5,116 nucleotides of DNA from Flavobacteriales bacterium (GTDB lineage: Bacteria; Bacteroidota; Bacteroidia; Flavobacteriales; Flavobacteriaceae). The notes under the pieces were generated by a model that was not told the DNA's origin, made no database searches, and saw only the letters and a program-made list of their open reading frames with translations. The stretch is from NCBI GenBank assembly GCA_003229235.1, contig QIIH01000210.1:1-5116 (forward strand), read 5' to 3'. Shown piece after piece: positions 1 through 5,116 of the stretch (position 1 is the first letter of the stretch; each line of letters begins with the position of its first letter). The position numbers were made by a program, and so were the translations under genes.

Positions 1-1
1 A

Positions 2-820
2 ATTACTCCCTTTGTAAATGATGGGGGTCACGTTTTGATAATCCCCGGGCAAGTTATTGATGTGAAAAGTTATAATGATTTGTCGCAAAGTCTTGGAATC
101 GGAAGATGGGGAGATTTAATAGACGAAAGCAGAAACATTGCAACCATTCTCTTTGATCATCCGATATATAAAGAAGTGTTCGACAAAAATGTCACTAATT
201 TCGAATATCCCAAGGTCGCACAGTTTTACGAATATAACGACCCCTTGGCTGCTGCACTTTTATTAGACGGGGGAGATGCTTTTTTAATTCAAAACGGAGC
301 AATAAGTGTCTTTACGGCTAGTTTAGCCCAAGAAAATAGCAATTTTGTAAATTCGCCATTAATAGTACCAACATTATATAATATTGCTAAAAATAGCCTC
401 CCTACTCCTACTTTATATTATTCGATAGGCAGTGAAAACCAAATAGCAATACCAGTTATCATAGATCAAGACGAAGTATTAAGGTTGCGTGATTTACAAG
501 AATATATCCCTTTACAACAACGGTTTGCGCAGCAGGTTTTAATCACTACTACAGACCAACCAGCCACCGCTGCCAATTATTTTGTATTGTCTAAAACAGA
601 TACGTTAGGGCTTTTAAGTTATAATTATAATAGATCCGAAAACAGCACTATTTATACACCACAGTCACAATTAACCGCTATTAACTTCTATAAAACCATC
701 CCAGAACTCTTTAATAAAATAAGAGAAGACAATTCTGTAACAACTTATTGGAAATGGTTTATTATTTTTGCAATGTTATTTTTACTATTAGAAATGACAT
801 TCTTAAAATTCTTAAAATAA
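2..820 (+). CDS. BatA-domain-type membrane protein, C-terminal part (5' partial)
   Basis: The reading frame is open from base 2 to the TAA at 818-820 with no stop upstream, so this is the 3' part (about 272 codons) of a gene that starts outside the window. The TTG at 35 is internal and not a start. The last 23 residues (from Trp at base 749) form a transmembrane helix rich in Phe, Leu and Ile, flanked by Lys. The preceding region is soluble and has motifs I recognise from the large Bacteroidota proteins that begin with a BatA-type double-membrane domain: NDGGHVLIIPG near the start, then a segment ENSNFVNSPLIVPT, then QDEVLRLRD, and SYNYNRSEN near the end. In such proteins an N-terminal membrane domain precedes a large extracytoplasmic region. 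The exact role is unknown; the name comes from the aerotolerance (Bat) operon. It lies 15 bases upstream of the dihydroorotase-like gene and is probably co-transcribed with it. The N-terminal domain that gives the family its name is not visible here. Confidence 0.75.
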   Translation: MTPFVNDGGHVLIIPGQVIDVKSYNDLSQSLGIGRWGDLIDESRNIATILFDHPIYKEVFDKNVTNFEYPKVAQFYEYNDPLAAALLLDGGDAFLIQNGAISVFTASLAQENSNFVNSPLIVPTLYNIAKNSLPTPTLYYSIGSENQIAIPVIIDQDEVLRLRDLQEYIPLQQRFAQQVLITTTDQPATAANYFVLSKTDTLGLLSYNYNRSENSTIYTPQSQLTAINFYKTIPELFNKIREDNSVTTYWKWFIIFAMLFLLLEMTFLKFLK

Positions 821-835
821 GTAGCCTGTTGGCCT

Positions 836-2098
836 ATGTCTAAAAAAGTTCTCCTTAAAAGCGCCACGATTCTAGATTCCTCTAGCCCTTATCATGGTAA
901 AAAAAGAGATATTTTGATTAGTGATGGAGTTATCACTTCTATCAAAGCCACTATTCCACCAGAAGATTCATATCAAATTATTGACACCCCAGAATTGCAC
1001 GTATCTCAAGGTTGGTTTGACAGTGGTGTAAGTTTTGGCGAGCCAGGCTTCGAACAGCGAGAAACACTAGAAAATGGGTTAAATACGGCAGCCAAAAGCG
1101 GTTTTACTCATGTAGCAGTAAATGCTAATACTTGGCCAATTACCGATTCTAAAGCGGCAGTTCTATTTATTAAGTCTAAGGCCAACGATCATGTTGTTAG
1201 TGCATATCCAGTAGGTGCATTAACGGTAAGAAGTGAAGGCCAAGATCTAGCCGAACTCTATGATATGCATCAGGCAGGGGCCATTAGCTTTTACGACTAT
1301 CAAAAACCTATGCAGAGGGTTAATCTACTTAAAATAGCATTGCTTTATGCACAACCTTTTGATGCCTTAGTACAATCGTTTCCACTGCAACCAGACTTGG
1401 CAAGCAATGGTCAAATGCACGAAGAATTGGTAAGTACAACGCTCGGATTAAAAGGTTTCTCTGCTATTAGTGAAGAGATTAGGGTTGTACGCGACCTCTT
1501 TATTTTAGAATACACTCAGGGTAAATTACATATCCCCACGATAAGTACAGCAGGCTCTGTAAAACTCATCCACGAGGCCAAACAAAAAGGCTTAGACGTT
1601 AGTTGCAGTGTTGCTGTACATCATTTGGTTTTAGATCACAACGAACTCACCAGCTTTGATTCTAATTTTAAAGTAATGCCCCCATTGCGCTCTTCAGACG
1701 ACGTATCGGCATTGATAACCGGATTAAAAGATGGAACAATTGATGGTGTTACTACAGATCATAACCCTCTCGATATCGAATTAAAGAAGCAAGAGTTTGA
1801 ACGTGCAGATTTTGGCACAATAGGCCTAGAAAGTGCCTTTGGTGCATTAAACGCGTCTTTTGGGGTTCGGCAAGCAGTTTTGGGCCTTACAGGTTTAAAA
1901 AAGAGGTTCGGTATTAAAGAACACTTAATAGACGAAGGGCAACAAGCAGATTTAACGCTGTTTGAACCAAATACTTCTTGGGAGTTTTCTAAAGGTGATA
2001 TTAGCGCTGCTAGTCATAATTCTTGTTTTTATGGGAGGCAAATGAAAGGCAAAGTTTTAGGTGTTATTTCTAAAGGTAAAATTAGCATTAATTCATGA
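836..2098 (+). CDS. Dihydroorotase-family amidohydrolase, probably catalytically inactive (PyrC'-like)
   Basis: This 420-residue protein has the length and motif order of class I dihydroorotase, the third enzyme of pyrimidine synthesis, which cyclises carbamoyl-aspartate to dihydroorotate. Family features seen are the N-terminal small beta domain (about 1-55), GEPGFEQRET (68-77), the ANTWP loop (97-101, with the substrate Asn), LASNG (188-192), HIPTISTAGS (232-241), VHHLVL (261-266), TTDHNP (306-311) and a C-terminal ADLTLF strand (371-376). Key residues are missing. The usual DxHxHxREPG reads DSGVSFGEPG (62-71), so both metal His and the Arg are lost. The His of the HCED motif is gone (about 180-184), and the second His of HxxHxST is Thr235. 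Asp308 is kept. The frame is intact, so it is not a decayed gene. Automatic pipelines would call it pyrC. Flavobacteriaceae, from memory, carry this variant next to a separate dihydroorotase with normal ligands. Start ATG 836 lies 15 bases after the previous gene; the stop overlaps the next start. Confidence 0.85.
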   Translation: MSKKVLLKSATILDSSSPYHGKKRDILISDGVITSIKATIPPEDSYQIIDTPELHVSQGWFDSGVSFGEPGFEQRETLENGLNTAAKSGFTHVAVNANTWPITDSKAAVLFIKSKANDHVVSAYPVGALTVRSEGQDLAELYDMHQAGAISFYDYQKPMQRVNLLKIALLYAQPFDALVQSFPLQPDLASNGQMHEELVSTTLGLKGFSAISEEIRVVRDLFILEYTQGKLHIPTISTAGSVKLIHEAKQKGLDVSCSVAVHHLVLDHNELTSFDSNFKVMPPLRSSDDVSALITGLKDGTIDGVTTDHNPLDIELKKQEFERADFGTIGLESAFGALNASFGVRQAVLGLTGLKKRFGIKEHLIDEGQQADLTLFEPNTSWEFSKGDISAASHNSCFYGRQMKGKVLGVISKGKISINS

Positions 2099-2412
2099 AC
2101 CAAAATAAAGGAACCGGCCTAGCCATTGTTGCATATCTCACCTTTGTAGGGATGATCCTCGCATTTTTTCTTAACAAAGATAAACCCAAGAAATTTGTGA
2201 CTTTGCATGTTCAAAACATGTTTGGCTTAGTGCTACTATTGTTTGTTTCACAAACCACTCAAGCCTATATCGATGCTACCGTAGGTAACGTTTTGTGGTG
2301 GGTTTCGTTTTTTTTATGGGCCTTTAGCATTGTAACTGCTATTATTGGTCAAAATCCATCAATTCCTATTCTAAGTAATAAATTCGCAATCTGGTTCAAG
2401 TTTTTGCGGTAG
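2095..2412 (+). CDS. Small DUF4870/Tic20-like membrane protein (first of a tandem pair)
   Basis: This 105-residue hydrophobic protein has three predicted membrane helices at about residues 8-26, 36-54 and 66-85. The sequence HVQNMFGL at the start of helix 2 and a C-terminal IPILSNKFAIWFKFL fit the DUF4870 (formerly Tic20-like) family, whose function in bacteria is not established. The name 'import component' that some members carry comes from distant similarity to a chloroplast protein and should not be read as evidence of protein import. ATG 2095 overlaps the TGA of the dihydroorotase-like gene (ATGA), which suggests translational coupling and fixes the start. The protein is paralogous to the next gene. 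An 8-T run at 2308-2315 lies within the gene, but the frame continues normally through it. Confidence 0.75.
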   Translation: MNQNKGTGLAIVAYLTFVGMILAFFLNKDKPKKFVTLHVQNMFGLVLLLFVSQTTQAYIDATVGNVLWWVSFFLWAFSIVTAIIGQNPSIPILSNKFAIWFKFLR

Positions 2413-2451
2413 AATACTTATATTTAATACACTAACTAAAAACCAATTACG

Positions 2452-2781
2452 ATGAGTGATTCAATAACTACAGACGACGGAAAAACTGTTGCCATTCTAA
2501 GCTATATTACAATTATAGGATGGGTAATAGCACTTGTTATGCACAGTGGCAATAAAACAAATCTAGGTGGGTTTCACATAAGACAGTCGCTTGGTATTAT
2601 GTTGCTTTACATAAGTAATTATTTGCTATCTTTTTTCGTAGGCAATTGGCTTTACGGAATGATTTTCCTTGGAATTCTTATTCTATGGGTATTTGGCCTT
2701 ATTGGTGCTGTTCAAGGCGAAGAAAAAGAAGTTCCATTACTGGGAGGACAATTCCAATCTTGGTTTAAAGATGTAGCATAG
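2452..2781 (+). CDS. DUF4870/Tic20-like membrane protein (second of a tandem pair)
   Basis: This 109-residue protein has three predicted membrane helices at about residues 12-30, 45-63 and 66-88. It shows the DUF4870 pattern clearly: FHIRQSLGIMLL (41-52) at helix 2, then FGLIGAVQGEEKEVPLLG (81-98) and a final amphipathic QFQSWFK. It matches the preceding gene at the corresponding points (HxxQxxG at helix 2; P-[IL]-L then WFK at the end), so the two arose by duplication and may form a hetero-oligomer. That last point is inference. The function is unknown. A 39-base gap separates it from its paralogue, and a hairpin terminator follows the stop, so this is the last gene of the plus-strand cluster. 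No Shine-Dalgarno sequence is seen, as is usual in this phylum. Confidence 0.8.
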   Translation: MSDSITTDDGKTVAILSYITIIGWVIALVMHSGNKTNLGGFHIRQSLGIMLLYISNYLLSFFVGNWLYGMIFLGILILWVFGLIGAVQGEEKEVPLLGGQFQSWFKDVA

Positions 2782-2799
2782 TCCATTATAAACTATTAT

Positions 2800-2836
2800 A
2801 TGAGTCGTTGGTTTTTGCCAATGACTCATTTTATTT
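2800..2836 (+). terminator. Rho-independent terminator after the DUF4870-like pair
   Basis: A 12-base-pair stem pairs 2800-2811 (ATGAGTCGTTGG) with 2818-2829 (CCAATGACTCAT). All pairs are Watson-Crick except one G-U, and the loop is TTTTTG. The stem is followed by T-rich DNA (TTTTATTTA). It starts 19 bases after the stop of the preceding gene, where an operon-end terminator is expected. Confidence 0.85.
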
Positions 2837-2851
2837 ACGCCCAATAAACAA

Positions 2852-3505
2852 ATGACGAATAACTTTGTATTAGAGCACCTTACTCGCCCTTCTTCTTTAA
2901 AAGAAAATGCACCATTAATTATTATGCTTCATGGATATGGTAGTGACGAAAACGACCTCTTTTCTTTTTCAAGCCAATTACCTGCGGAATATTTTATCGT
3001 ATCGGCTAAAGCGCCTTATCCAATGCAACCTTATGGGAATGCTTGGTATACCATTCATTTTGATTCGAACGACGGAAAGTTTAACGATACTGAGCAAGCA
3101 ATTGAATCTCGCGAATTAGTAAGCAAGTTTATCGATCAAGCTGTCGAGAATTATCCTGTAGATGCGCAGCGAGTAGTGCTCTTGGGCTTTAGTCAAGGTA
3201 CTATCTTGAGCTTGGCCACTGCCTTGTCCTATCCTGAAAAAATTAAATATGTCGTGGGATTAAGTGGTTATTTGGCAACCGATATGATTTTAGAAGGAAT
3301 AGAAAATAGAGATTTTTCTACCCTCGACATATATTTATCACACGGAAGCGTAGATCAAGTAATCCCAGTAGATTGGGCTAGAAAGTCTCAACCCACCTTA
3401 AAAAAATTAGGAATCCCGGTCGAATACAGCGAGTACCCAGTTGGTCACGGGGTAGCACCCGCCAACTTTGATCATTTTAAAGAATGGCTTGACGCTAGGC
3501 TTTAA
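2852..3505 (+). CDS. Alpha/beta-hydrolase, carboxylesterase/phospholipase family (Abhydrolase_2)
   Basis: This 217-residue serine hydrolase is a typical full-length member of the carboxylesterase/lysophospholipase family (Abhydrolase_2), which hydrolyses short acyl esters or lysophospholipids in the cytoplasm. There is no signal peptide. LHGYGSDEND (26-35) supplies the oxyanion-hole region. The nucleophile elbow is GFSQG with Ser114. The catalytic Asp is Asp168 in SHGSVDQVIPV, and the catalytic His is His199 in PVGHGV. All three members of the triad are present at the expected spacing, so the enzyme should be active; its natural substrate cannot be read from the sequence. ATG 2852 gives the usual family start, a few residues before the first beta strand. 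The gene begins only 22 bases after the terminator hairpin and ends by overlapping the stop codon of the convergent gene by 4 bases. Confidence 0.9.
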   Translation: MTNNFVLEHLTRPSSLKENAPLIIMLHGYGSDENDLFSFSSQLPAEYFIVSAKAPYPMQPYGNAWYTIHFDSNDGKFNDTEQAIESRELVSKFIDQAVENYPVDAQRVVLLGFSQGTILSLATALSYPEKIKYVVGLSGYLATDMILEGIENRDFSTLDIYLSHGSVDQVIPVDWARKSQPTLKKLGIPVEYSEYPVGHGVAPANFDHFKEWLDARL

Positions 3506-3996
3506 TTAATGTACAATAAAGAACCCAAGGTGTTGAAGGTAATTTTTTTATCTTCTTCGATAAAGTACTCTAACACCATTTCGCCCCAGTACTTGCCGTC
3601 GGTATAATCGGCGATAAGCCAACGATGATTTAAAAATTTAAGTTTGTTTATCTTCATTGCACCTTGCATGCCTTCATAAGGAACCATAGGATTATCACCC
3701 TCTTGTTCGTTATATTCATAGATAGATTCACGCACATAAGATTCGATATCACTGGCTTCAAAGCCTAAACGCTCAAAATAAGTCATGGCATTATCGTTGC
3801 CCAAGAGCGTAAAATAGTTCAGATAAAGGTTTTCTTCTGCTAAGCTAGAGACAGAATCGTTTGCAGCTTGAAGCTTTAGCTCATAAAGATTAATTTTTTG
3901 TTGTTGATCGTCGTAAATACGTTGCTGATTAAAGTACATAAACAGCGCTAGCAATAACGAAAAAAAGAACATGTACATAAAGATAGATCGGCGCAT
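3502..3996 (-). CDS. Membrane-anchored protein of unknown function with short coiled coil
   Basis: This 164-residue protein starts with Arg-Arg and a hydrophobic helix (about residues 4-22), best read as an uncleaved N-terminal anchor. A Gln- and Glu-rich stretch follows (about 24-56), likely a short coiled coil. The C-terminal domain includes NYFTLLGNDNAMTYFE (60-75) and the most conserved-looking block, FLNHRWLIADYTDGKYWGEM (121-140). From memory, similar proteins occur across Flavobacteriaceae and are sometimes named 'hydrolase', but I see no catalytic motif to support that. With this topology the C-terminal domain would face the periplasm. Its ATG follows directly on the stop of the metallo-hydrolase gene (TAAATG), so it is almost certainly co-transcribed and translationally coupled with it. 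Function unknown. Confidence 0.8.
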   Translation of the reverse strand: MRRSIFMYMFFFSLLLALFMYFNQQRIYDDQQQKINLYELKLQAANDSVSSLAEENLYLNYFTLLGNDNAMTYFERLGFEASDIESYVRESIYEYNEQEGDNPMVPYEGMQGAMKINKLKFLNHRWLIADYTDGKYWGEMVLEYFIEEDKKITFNTLGSLLYIN

Positions 3997-4773
3997 TTAT
4001 AAAGTGATTTTAAGCGTGTCGTACGCTAGATGAATGTTTTTCGGGAGTTTTTCCTCTACTTGATCATGAAAACCCAGTAGATGGCTAATATGTGTAAAAT
4101 AAGCCTTTTTTGGTTTTATTTGGTTCACTAAGGCTAAAGCTTCGTCTATATTGAGATGTGTTTTGTGTGGCTCAACTCTAAGAGCACTTACAACTAGTAC
4201 GTCCAATTCACCTAGTAGGTCCATCTTATCATCGGCTATAGTTTTAACGTCTGTTAGATAAGCAAAATTGTCTACTCGAAAACCTAAAACAGACAAACTG
4301 CCATGCATTACTTCAATTGGCATTACACTTTTATCTCCAACTGTAAATAAATTTCCGGCCGTAATCTCGTTCTCTTTGATAGTTGGAGCACCAGGATACT
4401 TATTCTCTTGTTCAAAAACATAAGCAAAACGCTGATGCAATGCAGTAAATACATGCTGGGTCGCATAAAATGGGATATCGCCTTGCTTAAAAAAGAATGG
4501 CCTAATATCGTCTAAACCTGCAGTGTGGTCACTGTGTTCGTGGGTTAACAATACCCCGTCTATCTTAGTACAATTTGCTCGCAGCATCTGCTGCCTAAAG
4601 TCTGGCCCACAATCAATTACATAACTAAAGTCGTCCCATTCTAACAGAACAGAAACGCGTAATCGTTTATCTTTTGGGTTGTCACTAAGGCATACAGGGT
4701 GGGTGCTTCCAATCACTGGAATTCCTTGTGATGTGCCTGTTCCGAGAAATGTTATTTGCAGTCTCCCATTCAT
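3997..4773 (-). CDS. PhnP-like metallo-beta-lactamase-fold hydrolase
   Basis: This 258-residue protein is a cytoplasmic metal-dependent hydrolase of the PhnP-like branch of the metallo-beta-lactamase superfamily, whose characterised members are phosphodiesterases. It begins with the family signature FLGTGTSQGIP (9-19). It then has VCLSDNPKDKRLRVS (27-41), IDCGPDFRQQML (53-64) and the metal motif HEHSDH (78-83) within LTHEHSDHTAGLDD. Further likely ligands are His157 (MHG), Asp175 (LTD) and His228 in THISH, and H206 lies in a conserved-looking HKTHLN. The catalytic site is therefore complete. The three-Cys pattern that often follows the glycine at 22 is reduced here to Ser23, His25 and Cys28. 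The substrate is unknown: no other phn genes are nearby, so a role in phosphonate use is not supported. It is the first gene of a two-gene minus-strand unit, with a TAnnTTTG box just upstream of its ATG. Confidence 0.88.
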   Translation of the reverse strand: MNGRLQITFLGTGTSQGIPVIGSTHPVCLSDNPKDKRLRVSVLLEWDDFSYVIDCGPDFRQQMLRANCTKIDGVLLTHEHSDHTAGLDDIRPFFFKQGDIPFYATQHVFTALHQRFAYVFEQENKYPGAPTIKENEITAGNLFTVGDKSVMPIEVMHGSLSVLGFRVDNFAYLTDVKTIADDKMDLLGELDVLVVSALRVEPHKTHLNIDEALALVNQIKPKKAYFTHISHLLGFHDQVEEKLPKNIHLAYDTLKITL

Positions 4774-4777
4774 TTTA

Positions 4778-4785
4778 CAAAAATA
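4778..4785 (-). promoter_or_regulatory. Candidate -7 box (TATTTTTG) close to the metallo-hydrolase start
   Basis: On the minus strand these bases read TATTTTTG, a perfect match to the Bacteroidota -7 consensus TAnnTTTG. Only TAAA separates it from the ATG at 4773, so transcription would begin at or next to the start codon and give a leaderless mRNA. No TTG-type -33 element is present upstream on this strand, and the AT-rich context makes a chance match possible. Confidence 0.4.
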
Positions 4786-4797
4786 AAGTGTTTTTTC

Positions 4798-4826
4798 TTG
4801 ATTGCCTATAGTATTTACTACCTTTG
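4798..4826 (+). promoter_or_regulatory. Bacteroidota-type promoter for the gene starting at 4851
   Basis: TACCTTTG at 4819-4826 matches the -7 consensus TAnnTTTG exactly. A TTG at 4798-4800 lies 18 bases upstream, within the usual distance for the -33 element. The predicted transcript start, about 5-7 bases after the box, leaves a leader of roughly 20 bases before ATG 4851. Confidence 0.65.
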
Positions 4827-4850
4827 TTAGAATAGAAATTGCTGCTAATT

Positions 4851-5116
4851 ATGCCAGACAAAATCAAAGGTGATAAGGAATTTGAAGATATTCCATCGAT
4901 AGCCTCAAAAGCACTTCGAATTAATTTGAATGAATACATCTATGGGACCTTTGCTGAGATTGGTGCTGGGCAAGAAACCGTTAGAAACTTTTTTAGAGCT
5001 GGAGGAGCTTCTGGTACTATCGCCAAGACGATGTCTGCATACGACAAAGACTTTAGTGATGCTATTTATGGAGTAGAAGACGACAGTCGTTATGTGACCG
5101 AATCTAGGTTACAGCG
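4851..5116 (+). CDS. Conserved protein of unknown function, N-terminal part (3' partial)
   Basis: ATG 4851 opens a frame that stays open to the window end (88 complete codons). The product is soluble, with no signal peptide or membrane helix in this part. It begins MPDKIKGDKEFEDIPSIASK and contains a striking glycine-rich run: YGTFAEIGAGQETVRNFFRA (30-49), then GGASGTIAKTMSAYDKDFSD (50-69). I recognise this start from a family of roughly 450-500 residues that is widespread in Bacteroidota and found in other phyla. From memory its database names are inconsistent ('nicotinate-nucleotide adenylyltransferase', 'TonB-dependent receptor'). Neither fits: there is no signal peptide or TonB box, and no HxGH nucleotidyltransferase motif in the visible part. 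I therefore assign no function. The gene is transcribed divergently from the metallo-hydrolase and has its own promoter at 4798-4826. Confidence 0.75.
   Translation, partial: MPDKIKGDKEFEDIPSIASKALRINLNEYIYGTFAEIGAGQETVRNFFRAGGASGTIAKTMSAYDKDFSDAIYGVEDDSRYVTESRLQ

Noticed and set aside
35..37. TTG as start codon of the first gene
   Set aside because: The same frame is open back to base 2 and encodes NDGGHV just before, which fits the family; the gene simply starts before the window.
836..2098. The dihydroorotase-like gene as a decaying pseudogene
   Set aside because: The frame is intact over the full family length, the fold motifs are kept, and the start and stop are tightly packed in the cluster. 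The loss of ligands looks old and selected, not random.
2308..2315. Run of eight T as a possible programmed frameshift site
   Set aside because: The frame continues normally through it into a third membrane helix and a family-like C-terminus, and no alternative frame gives a sensible product.
2419..2426. TATATTTA as a promoter for the second DUF4870-like gene
   Set aside because: It has one mismatch to TAnnTTTG at the important final G, no well-placed -33 element, and the gap sits inside a tight cluster; too weak to annotate.
2931..3119. A 62-codon open frame on the plus strand
   Set aside because: It lies wholly inside the esterase gene in another frame, and its product has no recognisable features; the esterase frame carries the complete catalytic triad.
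1..5116. CRISPR array, tRNA/rRNA gene, insertion sequence, phage or defence system
   Set aside because: No regularly spaced repeats, tRNA-like cloverleaf, transposase, integrase or terminal inverted repeats were seen on either strand, and nearly all the DNA is taken up by conserved genes.

Overview
This window comes from the chromosome of a member of the Bacteroidota, most likely a marine Flavobacteriaceae. The evidence is AT-rich DNA, no Shine-Dalgarno-like sequence in front of the starts, a perfect TAnnTTTG-type -7 promoter box at 4819-4826, and a set of genes whose closest relatives, from memory, are Flavobacteriaceae core genes. No mobile element, CRISPR array, tRNA or rRNA gene is visible. 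The window looks like ordinary conserved chromosome rather than an accessory island. No gap between genes exceeds about 80 bases, so there is no long unexplained stretch.

Layout. (1) Bases 2-2781, plus strand: a tight cluster. It holds the 3' end of a BatA-domain-type membrane protein gene, a dihydroorotase-family gene, and two small DUF4870/Tic20-like membrane protein genes in tandem. The dihydroorotase gene and the first DUF4870-like gene overlap as ATGA. The cluster ends in a clear hairpin terminator (2800-2836). (2) Bases 2852-3505, plus strand: a complete alpha/beta-hydrolase of the carboxylesterase/phospholipase (Abhydrolase_2) type. (3) Bases 3502-4773, minus strand: a two-gene unit of a PhnP-like metallo-beta-lactamase-fold hydrolase followed, with zero spacing (TAAATG), by a membrane-anchored protein of unknown function. 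Its stop codon overlaps that of the esterase gene. (4) Bases 4774-4850: a divergent promoter region. (5) Bases 4851-5116, plus strand: the first 88 codons of a conserved gene of unknown function that runs off the window.

The most interesting point is that the dihydroorotase-family protein keeps the overall family sequence but has lost the metal-binding HxH, the substrate-binding Arg next to it, and two further metal-ligand histidines. It is therefore probably not a working dihydroorotase and may be a structural or regulatory pseudoenzyme like PyrC' of Pseudomonas. A second point is a TAnnTTTG box only 5 bases upstream of the metallo-hydrolase ATG, which would give a leaderless mRNA. I see no convincing new multi-gene system; the remaining findings are modest.
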